Below, piece after piece: positions 35,561 through 46,377 of a stretch of DNA of 64,000 nt. Each line of letters begins with the position of its first letter. The first letter of the stretch is position 1. Source of the DNA: Leptasterias polaris (taxonomy: Eukaryota; Echinodermata; Asteroidea; Forcipulatida; Asteriidae). The stretch spans positions 3,968,001-4,032,000 of the forward strand of contig JAZGTN010000009.1 of assembly GCA_037783415.1 (NCBI GenBank), given 5' to 3'. The notes under the pieces are model-generated. The model had not been told where the DNA came from and searched no databases. It saw nothing but the letters and a program-made list of their open reading frames with translations. The position numbers were made by a program, and so were the translations under genes.

Positions 35561-36929
35561 AAACAAATTTTACAAAACTCACACTGGTGTTGCAAGACAT
35601 TCTCTTTCATTTAGTCTGAACCGAATCTTTCATTTATGCAGTGGGCAATGTTTGTTAAATTTTGTTTATTTAGCAATAAATAAAATTATTAATATTTAAG
35701 AAACACTCAAACACAAGTTTGATGTGGCACACATTTTGTCTTCCAACATAAAGAAAAACATAATAAACTAGAGATTCAGAGTTTGTTTTACCACAAACTC
35801 TACATGTAGGTGTTCGGTTCAGGGAGGGAAATGATGGGCGGTTTTTTAATAAACGTGGTATCATGAAGAGTTTTATTTATTTATTTTCTCCCAAAAACAT
35901 GTCGGTGCTTGTGAACCTTTAGTTAAATATATTTTATCAAACATGTAAAGCGTACACGTAGACTATAACAAATTATTGCTGTGGAAAGCAAGAGACGCCG
36001 CCGTGACGGGACCCAAATTGTTGAACGTAAAACTTCCCAGCTTGAATTCATGAACTGAAATCATAGTAAGTTTAAAAAGCTATTACTTGCAATTCAAATT
36101 ACACCTGCTTGCTACCTTCTTTTTATATTGGTGCCAATTAATGAAGCAACATTATTGTCCTGATTATGAAAGGGCATAATAACCTGTTGTTTAAACAAGG
36201 TGTGCAATTTATGTTGACTTTATTTTGTTGTTCGCATTCCACTTCTAATAGTCAACATGATTTATTAGTTGGGTTCTCATAAATACCGGTGTTGATCAGA
36301 GTAACTACCTCCATGGTAAAACTAATGTTGATCTTTTTCCAATTGCATTTTCTCCCTTATCAAAAGTCATACAAATCAACCAAAACATGTCAGCAAAATA
36401 CCCTCTTTTAGTCGCTATTTACCGCCAAGCCAACAAAAGGCTAACACGAAGGTTATGCACTGGGCTATCAATGGACTACCATCAAACGAAATAAATTTCC
36501 GAGTCGGCATTTGGTGTCGGTCGCGGAGCTAATCTTTATTGAATGACCACTAATTTGATATACCGCCACCATGCGTGTGACGTGCTTCGTGGACTTTGAA
36601 CCTGGAGCGGAGCAGCCAGCCGCGTGGTGTACAGGTTTGATGGACTTTGAACCTTTTGGTCAATGGAACGCAACAGCCAGCTACCGTGCCACTGGGTTAG
36701 ATACGGTTAACGTGTGTTCAGTGGCAGTTCTTTTCACGTGCTTTAAATGCAGGTCAATATATAGGCCAACGTTACCTTTAACATCCGATCTCGACCAGAA
36801 GTTAAGGTCAAACTAGTATCATCTCTGTGCAAAAGTTTGAGAAGGCTCAAGGTCCTACAACCTGGTGTAAAAAAAAATTGGCTTCAGTACGAGTAGTTCT
36901 TTAGATATAACTTGTTGAAATTATCAACT
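35561..36929. other. Intergenic, no gene recognised
   Basis: An 81-codon plus frame at 36571-36816 contains two TGGACTTTGAACCT repeats but no family resemblance. Confidence 0.4.
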
Positions 36930-37345
36930 TCCGGCTGAATGCCCGAACACCTAATGAAGACCTATAATACCTCTATATAACCCGCAAAAAGCAACCGACG
37001 GTCTCTTCGTCTTGATTTGATATAGATTTTCAAATATTAAAATTGTAAATGTTTAAAAACCTTGTAATTTGACACCTAATGACGTCATCATGACGTCATA
37101 ACTACTTGATGGAGGTTTTATCAAGGTACTAACATGGTTTAAATTTGAAGTTGATCAGATACAGAAGTTAAGATTTTTTCAGGGAATTGTTTTTTTGAAG
37201 AATTACACAAAGACAAACTTTGACCTTCCGGAACGACCGGAAGTAAAGGTCATGTGAATTTGGCGTTAACTTTTCAATTGTTGCCCGTGTCTTGATCTAT
37301 CATATGCCTAAATATGAATACTGTAGCTTTAATATTCAAAGAGTA
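36930..37345 (-). repeat. Inverted fragment of the GTGTTCGTGC-bounded element
   Basis: AACCTTGTAATTTGACACC, GACGTCATCATGACGTCAT and GGCGTTAACTTTTC here are the reverse complement of text at 46549-46720, so this is a partial copy of the element described at 46378-47866. GCCCGAACACCTAATG near 36952 may be its end. Confidence 0.7.
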
Positions 37346-37957
37346 CAAACGGGCATTGGCATGAGGTCACTCTTTGAACTTAAATGGTTCTGCACACAAT
37401 GTTTTACGGGCAACCATCTCCACTGGAAAACATCCACATTTAAAATGCTCACATCATACTCGGGTTCCGACTAAACACAATTCTGGCCAGCATGTACGCC
37501 CTCATTTCATGGCCAATGTGAGCGATCCATTTGCGAAAAGGACTTGGTGGGTTGGACGCCCGCTTGCGTCTTAAAAGTCTAAAAAATAATGGAAAGCTTT
37601 TAGGGGCATACATCAAATCAAACTAAATACATCCCGTCAGCCTTGACTAAATGAAGCCAAACTTAAAAAAGTGCTCTAGAAAAAAATTCCACGGCATAGT
37701 TTGTTAATGGCTGGCATCCATGCTAGATGTATGGATCATGGGATCGGGCAGACGATTAGGGTGGATGCCAAGCTTGATTTTGAATTTTAAGGTCATTTCG
37801 ACGTCAAAAAGGTCAAATAAGGTCAAATTTCAAATTTTTGAATTTTGCACCAAATTTTTCCCCAAGTGGTAGATCTATCCATAAAATCTATTTTTATCAT
37901 CATATTATTATACCAAGCTGGTGAAATTAAGATTTTTAAAATTATCTTATGCACAAA
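37346..37957. other. Intergenic, no gene recognised
   Basis: Flank left of the large DNA element. No target duplication could be recognised against the right flank. Confidence 0.4.
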
Positions 37958-38383
37958 TGTATAGTAAAATGAAAACTAAAAGTGCGTTTTTCTCAAAAAG
38001 TGCATATATTGAATATACAAAAGTTGAACACCTGTCCTATCCCAACAGAACATATAATTGTTTCAAACAATTTTTTTCTGGAAGTTCAATATACCCAGGC
38101 AGTTTTAAAAAAAATAATTAATTAAATCGCACCTTCATTTATGGTGTAATTAAATAAAAAAGGTATGCCTAATTACCGTAAATTTGAACGCATAGTGGGT
38201 TTATAGTGTAATGACATGGTGCTCATAACTGTAAGCCTATGATTCATATCAAAGTTGTTTGTACTCCCAATCTTTCCATGAAAACTTTTTTCATACTCCA
38301 ACACAGTCAACAAACCTACAATGAGTTAAATTAATTAATTAGTTAATATTAACAAACTAATTAATTATCTACATAGTTAAACC

Positions 38384-38449
38384 ATGGAGGAAGGAAATAC
38401 TTGCCATGTTTCTAAGCTAGCTCCTCAGAGCTCTTCCTTCCTCCATGCT
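38384..38449. repeat. Hairpin in the 5' region of the large element
   Basis: CATGGAGGAAGGAA and TTCCTTCCTCCATG are perfect inverted repeats, about 600 bp before the coding region. Confidence 0.8.
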
Positions 38450-39048
38450 CAGAGTAAACTAATAGACCAGGCACAGGCCACTTCTCCCATAAGTTTGACA
38501 TCTTAAGTACTTCTGATGTTTATTCTGTCCAGACCAGTGACCTTTGGTGTCTGATTATACCATCAGAACATCAAGGGCCACATAGCCACACTAACATCCA
38601 TTGTTTTGATCGGAGTAACTATATACTGGAAATGCTCTTTTATTGTGTACATCTGAAGCCATCAACCCTCGGTTTCTTTGATGAAAGAACTTTCTCATCA
38701 TCTGTTAGAGTGAGTAGACTTTCTTTTTAATCTCTAGGCCTATTATCTTTAACTGAAATATAGTAATTATGGAGACATGTGTATAGACTGATGTATAAAA
38801 CATCTAGTCCTTGCTCATGGCACAATAGGAACATGAGCTATTGCATCACTGATTTCACCGTAAGAATGATTTATTGTTGTTTCAAAAGTTGAATAATTGT
38901 ATATTTTCAGAACACTCGTGATGTTGGCTTTACTTTGTCTTTTTTATAGTTTGAATATTGATTGCAGTTTTATTATAAATCACCTTGTGTGAGCTTATAA
39001 AGGATTCCTTTGTAGTTTCACTTATTGAGTTTAATCTCTGGATCACTG

Positions 39049-39738
39049 ATGATGTATGCAGGTGAAAAATCGAACTTCATAATATCCAAAACCCTGACAA
39101 AGTCTCGTCAACAAAAAGGAGTATTTTCATCAGATTCTGAGTCAACTGAAGAAGAAGATGCTGCCATGATTGATATTGCACAAGGAGACATCTTCCAAGA
39201 GATGGTTCATGTCGCCCTCAGAGTCAGGAAAGATTTGCTTGACACACCTGGACATTCATCCACCTGGCAAGAACTAAACCAAGACCACGTGGATCAAGTA
39301 ATTCCAAACAGCCTGTATCTTCTTCTGCGCTTGCTGTTTGGGGGCACAGATATGGTGGATGAAGACTTTGAAGAAGATGACAGTGTCAAGCAGACTGTAT
39401 GCAGTATTGCTCAGGACATCGTCTTTGCTGTTTCCAATAGACGGAAGTTGACGCCAAAGCACAATGGCTTGGGTCTTGCTCTCCACCAAGCTACCCGCTC
39501 TGAAGCACTTCTTGACTTGTTCCATGCAGCCAACTATACCATCGGTATCGACACTGTGCGGAGAATTGACACAACCATAGCTCAAGACATTCTTAAGAGA
39601 TTTGCACAGAACGGCAATGTATATGTCCCAGACAATATTGTCAAAGAAAAGATGATCCACTGCTCTTGTGACAATATTGATGTCCTAGAAGCTATAGTAC
39701 ACTTGATGGAAAAAACACCTTCCATTGCACACAGATGA
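39049..39738 (+). CDS. N-terminal part of the element's large protein, cut by a frameshift
   Basis: The first ATG in frame is at 39049 (MMYAGEKSNF); an upstream coding exon is possible. The piece has an acidic segment (SDSESTEEEDAA), helical stretches and ends in MIHCSCDNIDVLEA. After that the frame is lost: codons that fit LDGKNTFHCTQMMVW continue in another frame from 39702. Removing the 5 nt ATAGT at about 39694-39698 would restore agreement, so a 5-nt insertion is the simplest explanation. The family is multicopy in aquatic invertebrates as I remember it, without a described function. Confidence 0.75.
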   Translation: MMYAGEKSNFIISKTLTKSRQQKGVFSSDSESTEEEDAAMIDIAQGDIFQEMVHVALRVRKDLLDTPGHSSTWQELNQDHVDQVIPNSLYLLLRLLFGGTDMVDEDFEEDDSVKQTVCSIAQDIVFAVSNRRKLTPKHNGLGLALHQATRSEALLDLFHAANYTIGIDTVRRIDTTIAQDILKRFAQNGNVYVPDNIVKEKMIHCSCDNIDVLEAIVHLMEKTPSIAHR

Positions 39739-42700
39739 TGGTATGGCAAAGAGGACCTGGCTCACAACGCGGTCAAGGTGATCCACTAAGCAAGCACATC
39801 ATGAGAGCAAGGGCTATCAAGGTTGATGCTCTCCAGGAGTTTCAAAGGCTTGATCATGCTACCTTGCCAGCTGGAAAGAGGCCTTCACATTCGTTTACTG
39901 GTGACGAGGAAATTGATGCAGATTGGTTCAACATAATCTGTGATGAAAGGCCAAAGGCACGTGCAAAGAACTTAGCATGGGTTGTATCACGCATTCATGA
40001 TGATGGAGAGGAGCGTTCTGTTCCTGCATGGGGAGCACTCAATGAAGCAACCAGTATAGTTGACCCTCCTGTGACAACAGCAGGGATGTTGCCTATTCTT
40101 CAGGCACCAGCGGATGACAATGACACACTCACCACCGTGATCAATCGCTTTGTGGACATTTCAAACCACACAGGTCAGAAACACACCATCATCACAGCGG
40201 ACCAGCCACTATACAGCAGAGGAAAGGAACTGGTATGGGCCAATCCAAAATATGAGAATGTAATTTTTCTCATGGGAGGACTCCACATCTGCTTCAACTT
40301 CCTGAAGGCTATTGGTCAACACATGGAAAGTGCTGGGATTGATGATCTGTGGACAGAGGCTGGTGTTTATGCTGCCAACACGACTGAGACCATGCTTCAA
40401 GGCAAAGCCTATTACCGCGCCGTTAGAGGACACCAACTGACCTACGAAGCTATGTGGCATATCAAATGGTCCATGCTTGAATCTTGGCTGGTTGAAAATG
40501 GTAAACAACAAGATGTGGCAGTTGACAAACTTGCCCAAAGTGTGGTGAAGCAGTTCAACAAGAGAAATGGCAATCACACAGCAGAACTTTCCGAAGCAGT
40601 AGGCCAGCTGTCAGATTTTCTGAGCAGTGACAACGTTCAAGAGCTGATCAAAGAATTTAATAACAAGCACTCTGAGAATCCAAACTTCCAACTGTGGTCT
40701 CATTACATGGAGATGGTGGAGATTCTGCTAGACTTCATCAGGGCTGAGAGGGACAGAAACTGGATCCTCCATCTAGAAGCTTTTTCAGCAATGCTACCGT
40801 GGCTCACCATCTACGACCACACCAACTATGCCCGGTGGGGACTTGTTTATCTAGCAGATATGAAACTCCTCGAGAAGACAGCACCCGAGGTTTATGCAGA
40901 ATTTATTGATGGAAATGTTGTTGTGAAGAGAACAAAACGGCGCTTCAACCAGGTTCCCACTGATCAGGCAACCGAGTGGATGAACAGGACATGCAAAATG
41001 CAGAAAGGCATAATTGGAATTACAAGAAATGATCAAGCAAGGGACAAATTCTGTATCACATGGTCCGAGCGATCACGCATCACACAAGAGGTAAGATCTC
41101 TCTTCAATTTGGAAGATGATGAGGAAGAAACCACTTTCACCCGCTCTGACAGTCTTCCATCCCGCACAAAGCAAGATGTTGATGACGTTAAGAAGCTCAC
41201 CACACAACTAAAAAGATTTGATGTTTTCCGAGTAAACCCAACCTTGGCTGAAGAATATGACAGTGACTCTGATGATGTTAGAGTTATACCACTGGTGTCA
41301 TTGGCCTCCAAAGACATAGCTCCAGTTGATGTGGTTAGTGATCTTCTAACTGCTGAAGATCGTGGAAAGCAGTATGTGATGACCAACGTGAAACAACGTC
41401 TGCAAGAAGAAACTGTTGGATTTCATGACGCCCTGAAGAAACATCGCTCAAAAACATTTGCTGACCTATACAAAGCAAACGTGTCCACAAAACAAAATGT
41501 ACAGAAGACCATCAAAGCTGACAGAAAATTACTGCAACGATTACTCAATGCTGCCACTGGAGGTCGATCATTGGAAATGGTGAATATTCTCCAGCATGAG
41601 CTTTCTCCAGTCCCACTGTCTCTCGCCAAGGCTGGAGGAGAGATGAATTCAACGACAAAGGCAGATCTGATAAACATCTTAATGGCTGGCCTTACCTTTC
41701 CCACAGATATACCGAATGCCAACATGAAGACATGTGTGCTAATAGATGGTCATGCACTAATCCAAGTTCTTGGAAAGCCTCCCGGGTGTCAAACATTTGG
41801 TGACTATGCTGGTGTTTTCATGAATAGTGTGACAAAACACTTTGGAGATAATACAACAAGAGTTGACGTGGTATTTGATCGCTACATTGGAAAGGGCTCC
41901 ATCAAGGCAGTGACTCGATCAAAGAGAATGGGGGAAAAAAAGCCAATACGAAAGCTCATAGATGGACCCCAGGTCCCACTCCCCCAGGTATGGGGCCAAT
42001 TCATTGCCTTGGATGAGAACAAGACTGATCTCGCCAAGTTCTTGTCAGAAGCCATAATAGAGAAGGGCAAGGATTTACTGCAAAGATATGAGATGGTAAC
42101 AGGCGGTGGATTCCTTGATGACACAGAAGCCAGGTCCACGAGGAGAGACGATGTAAAGCTTCGAGGAAACCATGAGGAGGCTGACACCAGGTTGATACTT
42201 TATGCATCTGAGGCAGTAGTTGATGGGTATCAAAGAGTGGTGGTCATATGCAGGGACACAGATGTGATGCTACTTTTGGTGCACTTTATAACTTCAAAAG
42301 CAACAGAAGTTTGGACGGTCTCTGGAACGGCAAAGAAGCGCAAATGCTACCCAATACATGCAGTATCTGAGAGACTCCCACAACCTGTGAGGGATAACCT
42401 ACTCAGCTTTCATGCCCTTACGGGATTTGATACAACCTCCTCCTTCCATGGCCATGGAAAGAAAATGTGCTGGAAAATCTTTGAGAAACAACCACTACTC
42501 GTCAAAGGAATTGGTCGTGATGGAGAACTTGCCCCCATTGAGCAGTTTGTTTGTCACTTATGTGGTGCACCTGAGCAGCCAACCATCAACCATGCCAGAC
42601 TCCAACTCTTTGGTAAGGCGCAGAAGGGTTTGGAGATGTTACCGCCAACAAAAGATGCACTGGAGCTTCATACAGTACGCGCCAACTACCAGGCAAAGAT

Positions 42701-42935
42701 TTGGCTTCAGGCAGACCAGGAATACATAGATGTCCCACCTCCAACTGATACATTAGCTTGGAAGAAAGAGTCAGATCACCTGGAAGCTGTCTGGACAAGA
42801 CTACCCCCTATGCGTGTCTTGAACTGCAAATCAAAGTGCAGGACATCCCGATGCACTTGCTTCAAAAAGGACCTAAGGTGCACTTATGCCTGCGGATGTG
42901 ACGCAACTGACTGCAACAACCCAGCTGGCCAGTAG
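39735..42935 (+). CDS. Large nuclease-like protein of the TIR element: RNase H-like region, FEN1/PIN-like core, CXC tail
   Basis: A 1,066-codon frame without introns. Residues about 100-260 contain TADQPLY (D156) and MGGLHICFNF (H184), a pattern that could be an RNase H-fold transposase core (inference). Residues about 665-910 carry an acidic set typical of FEN1/PIN-like nucleases: LIDGHAL (D671), FDRY (D715), HEEADTR (E815, D817), CRDTDVMLLL (D841, D843) and HALTGFDTTSSFHG (D899). The C-terminus (about 1030-1063) is a cysteine cluster NCKSKCRTSRCTC...CGCDATDC resembling tesmin/TSO1 CXC DNA-binding motifs. Family members are common as uncharacterised proteins in cnidarians, sea urchins and lancelets. 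It is separated from its N-terminal part by one frameshift and is otherwise intact. Confidence 0.85.
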   Translation: MMVWQRGPGSQRGQGDPLSKHIMRARAIKVDALQEFQRLDHATLPAGKRPSHSFTGDEEIDADWFNIICDERPKARAKNLAWVVSRIHDDGEERSVPAWGALNEATSIVDPPVTTAGMLPILQAPADDNDTLTTVINRFVDISNHTGQKHTIITADQPLYSRGKELVWANPKYENVIFLMGGLHICFNFLKAIGQHMESAGIDDLWTEAGVYAANTTETMLQGKAYYRAVRGHQLTYEAMWHIKWSMLESWLVENGKQQDVAVDKLAQSVVKQFNKRNGNHTAELSEAVGQLSDFLSSDNVQELIKEFNNKHSENPNFQLWSHYMEMVEILLDFIRAERDRNWILHLEAFSAMLPWLTIYDHTNYARWGLVYLADMKLLEKTAPEVYAEFIDGNVVVKRTKRRFNQVPTDQATEWMNRTCKMQKGIIGITRNDQARDKFCITWSERSRITQEVRSLFNLEDDEEETTFTRSDSLPSRTKQDVDDVKKLTTQLKRFDVFRVNPTLAEEYDSDSDDVRVIPLVSLASKDIAPVDVVSDLLTAEDRGKQYVMTNVKQRLQEETVGFHDALKKHRSKTFADLYKANVSTKQNVQKTIKADRKLLQRLLNAATGGRSLEMVNILQHELSPVPLSLAKAGGEMNSTTKADLINILMAGLTFPTDIPNANMKTCVLIDGHALIQVLGKPPGCQTFGDYAGVFMNSVTKHFGDNTTRVDVVFDRYIGKGSIKAVTRSKRMGEKKPIRKLIDGPQVPLPQVWGQFIALDENKTDLAKFLSEAIIEKGKDLLQRYEMVTGGGFLDDTEARSTRRDDVKLRGNHEEADTRLILYASEAVVDGYQRVVVICRDTDVMLLLVHFITSKATEVWTVSGTAKKRKCYPIHAVSERLPQPVRDNLLSFHALTGFDTTSSFHGHGKKMCWKIFEKQPLLVKGIGRDGELAPIEQFVCHLCGAPEQPTINHARLQLFGKAQKGLEMLPPTKDALELHTVRANYQAKIWLQADQEYIDVPPPTDTLAWKKESDHLEAVWTRLPPMRVLNCKSKCRTSRCTCFKKDLRCTYACGCDATDCNNPAGQ

Positions 42936-43303
42936 ACTAAAAATTGACTTTTAAGAAAGCTCAGGTGGGCACATAAATATTCTGATGTACAAAAAAAACC
43001 AAATATTTGTCAAAGTTGTTGTCAATTAATTATAAAAAACAACTACAAATTATAAAACCACTACACGTTTAAATTAACTTCTTGAAGAGCATACCTTCTT
43101 CTTTCATTACATCATCAAATTATATGAAAGTGTGGTATGAATTTTTTTTGATATCAAAACTGCCTGGGTACCTTTACCTTGAACAAAGTTGTTTGAAACA
43201 AACATTATTATGCACCATTGAGATCTGGAGTGAAAAAAAACTTTGTTTTACTCAATGTATAAACTTTTTGAGAAAATCACACCTTTAGGTTTCCTTTTGC
43301 TAT

Positions 43304-43384
43304 CACAGCCACGAAACCTGATCACCATTTTAGAGCAAAGATCACCAAACGGCTCAATGGTGATCAGATTTCGCGGCTGTGATT
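43304..43384. repeat. Hairpin directly abutting the right arm of the large element
   Basis: CACAGCCACGAAACCTGATC pairs with GATCAGATTTCGCGGCTGTG. Its first bases overlap the outer end of the right arm, so the element may have inserted beside or into a palindrome. Confidence 0.85.
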
Positions 43385-44193
43385 GGTCAACTCGTAAGGA
43401 GGCGGGGCTTAATGGATCGATCTATTAAGCCAACGAGAGCAACATTTTAGTTTGTGGTACTATCAGTATTTATCCCGACAGTATGTTTAGAATTGTGGCG
43501 TAAGGTCAGTGTGCTTCGCTGATAATTTTTGTTTTTTTAATTTTCTTTCATTATTAATTCAACAGGCAAAACAGTACAATTGTACTTTCCACGTCAGGTT
43601 GATTAACTGTTTATTTGGAAATAAATTTATTGCATTATTGTTTCAGTCATGCATTAATTTAATGTAATTCCTTATTGTGTCTCGCAAAACACATACATAT
43701 AGTTGTTTTCACTGGGAATTGGAAACATTAAATTTGTCACAAAACACAAACTTATAAGTTATAACAGCAACCACAAAAATAACAACAAAAAGTATTAACC
43801 TTCAGTAATACTTAGATTTTACTTACAATTATACATATAATTGCCAACTTAAGTTACAATGTTTTTTAATGTTTATATTTTTTTTTCATGGGTTTCTAAA
43901 CAACATGCACTAGTGTTATGTAAATAAGAATTGAAGCTTGTAGCATTCATAGCAATCCCATTGTAATGGATTTTACGACCTGCCACGTGCACCCCCCCCC
44001 CCCCCCCCAACACACACACATTGGAATTGTATGTTGTGTCTTTAAAGAAAACCATTGCGTTATTAGCCTTTTCTTTCTTGGATGCCACTCTTTACACCCA
44101 GGCTGATATAGCATAAGGCGTTGTCTAAATTCTTGTTTACTATTTTCTTATTTGGATCTGGGAAGAAGATGGCTACTTGTCTGTATTTTCTTC

Positions 44194-44233
<40 letters not shown>

Positions 44234-44691
44234 GGCTCTCTCATTTGTGATAAATGTATGTTGCTGTCCCTAGCCCTCAAAGCAGTGTAAAGTTGAAACC
44301 ACATGATAAGTGGTTGCTGATCAAAAAGGTTGTTTTTAGGAAAGTAGATTATTTGAGGTTTTTCCATTAGAATGTCTTCAATTTCTATAACAGTCTTCAA
44401 AGCCATGCAGTTGCATCATGCAGTACGTTACACACCTGACCGGTTATACCCTTTGTTCCCGATCCCCTTGACAGACAGTAGACTATCATAATTATACCAA
44501 CAGGCACGTACACCCAGCGTTCTGGTGTGTGGGAGGCAAAGCCAATTTTATAAGTCTCCGTTGTTAAGAGTGTCTAATGTCAAGTTAAACTTGTACTGAT
44601 GACCTTTACTGACGTCATGTGGTGGCCCCACTCGTCGGTTACCATGCAGGAATTTTGTTGACAGTTTAACTATCACATACAATACACATAC
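43385..44691. other. Intergenic, no gene recognised
   Basis: Contains a C-run (about 43990-44007) and a G-run (about 44198-44231). Frames through these runs are artefacts. Confidence 0.45.
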
Positions 44692-44960
44692 AATTCACTT
44701 TATTATCCACAAACGGGAAATTCAATTCGGCCTTTACATCAATAAGTTAAATTTACAAAAATACATTAAAAAAACCACAATACTTCTCAATATTTATAAG
44801 AGGAATGACACAAAAAGTTATAGACCAATATCAAAATTAAAAGAACAAAAAGTACTTCCCGCCGGCCCAAGACAGCTAGTCACAATTAGAGTAGATTGTA
44901 ATTAATAAACAAACAAACAAACAAACAAATAATGCAAAAGAAAAATTAATCATGTTCCAT
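44692..44960 (-). mobile_element. Possible 3' untranslated end of a non-LTR retrotransposon
   Basis: The ATTCACTTTATTATCCACAA edge resembles ATTCACTTTATTTCCATAAT at 56337, where it ends a recognisable retroelement. CAAACAAACAAACAAAC repeats lie near 44907. No coding part remains. Confidence 0.4.
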
Positions 44961-45608
44961 TGTTATTTAGTAGTTTTTTATTGAAAAATCAAATTCAAAG
45001 TAATATTTTAAAATATTTGTACAAAAGGCACCATGGTGCCCCATTTCTTCTTCATATGCATATTAAGCAACATTTTCAGTACGGTTGGAGGATCATCTGC
45101 AAGCTCTGGTGTGCTTTTATAAAGTGTTAAAACTGGTTGTACTTTATTTTTGCAAGGTCTTTTTCAACGTCGTCCTCGTAAAAACTCGTAAACATAGATG
45201 CTAGTTGTTCAAAACCCATAGTGTCATGTAAATAAAACACTGTTAAGGGAACTATTCTGTACATCGGTAAAACGCGACAGAGGTATCATGTGTCTTGAGG
45301 AATAGATCTGCTAGTGGCTTGAGCCATTTCGCCGGGCATACGTTTGCGTCTGAGCACCTTGGTGGTCTTGAATTATGCAGAAGATACCCCTTTCACTTGT
45401 GGCTGTGACAATTAGTGCTTCCTTCAAAATATTATCAAAGACTAATTGGCTTTATCATTGCCATTTGAAGTTTAAAATTGCTGAAATTAGTACCTGCCGT
45501 TACAAGATCCATAGAAGTTTTCTACCAATATTGGGCAAACATTTGTGGCAGGAAAATTGAACTAAGTGTCAGTCATAACAACAATTTAAATTTGCTTAAG
45601 ATTTCCTG

Positions 45609-45800
45609 TTACCAGCTTTCTTTTGTTTCCACACACGTTTCATTCTCTGCAATATCTTCCAAGGTAACACCAGCGCATAATTCGCATAAAAGCCGTACCA
45701 TTAAACGTACGTTTTCTTCACCGCCAGAGGGATATAATGCGATGGTTTCTAAGCTGATGAACTACACTTGGCCAAGCTGGAACCGTAGGGATCACTACAC
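45609..45800 (-). pseudogene. Possible fossil coding segment
   Basis: In minus sense a frame reads GGEENVRLMVRLLCELCAG, then VTLEDIAENETC. It is preceded in another frame by IPTVPAWPSVVHQLRNHRII. Composition looks protein-like and the join needs a frameshift. I do not recognise the family. Confidence 0.3.
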
Positions 45801-46377
45801 ATCCCATATTTTTAAAACAAAGAGAAGCAGATTACATCATGGTATTAACAAAAGTAGGCCTATCGAGGTTTTTTTTCTGTTCCAGCCGCTCCATTTGCAC
45901 CGGAAAATTTCTGCCCATAAATCTCTGAGCCACTGACTGCATTGAATGCTATTGATAGTTGATTTCGAAAATTGTCACTTAAGTTTTCACACTATATTAA
46001 TTGTGATACATGTCGAAAACAGAAGTGGAAGTGAAAATAAATATTCCCAGGCCTCGTTTTGTAATACGAAAACATTATGCCAGATCTACAATTAGGATTA
46101 GGTCTATTTGCATGAAAAAGGTTTGACCCCTTGGTCTTTCAATTGAAAGAGAAATGATAATAATTTCAACAGCGCCCTCTCGTGACAAGTCTTTAAAAAG
46201 AAACTATTAATTGCTGTAAACCCATTGCATAAATCCAAAAAGATTCAAATTTATGATCCGACAAGAAATAGGCATTAGCAAAACCATGTCTTCACATTTT
46301 CGATCACTTGTTAGATTACTCCACCACAACCAGAGTAATGTCAAAACTTGAACAAATTACATATTGTTCTGTTTTTA
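45801..46377. other. Intergenic, no gene recognised
   Basis: Plain AT-rich sequence. Confidence 0.4.

Larger units (their letters stand above)
37958..43306 (+). mobile_element. 5.3 kb DNA element with long terminal inverted repeats
   Basis: Left arm (about 37958-38212) and right arm (about 43036-43306) are diverged reverse complements. 37961-38001 matches 43263-43303 at 35 of 41 positions. TACCCAGGCAGTTTT (38092-38106) matches 43156-43170 exactly. Further matching blocks (TGTTTCAAACAA, AAGGTATGC, TAGTGG) occur in the same order. The arms enclose a coding region for a large nuclease-like protein and nothing else recognisable, which is the layout of a cut-and-paste transposon. A target duplication was not found, and arm divergence suggests the copy is old. 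Confidence 0.75.

Noticed and set aside
40209..42207. Several minus-strand frames of 61-128 codons
   Set aside because: Antisense to the 1,066-codon frame of the large element.
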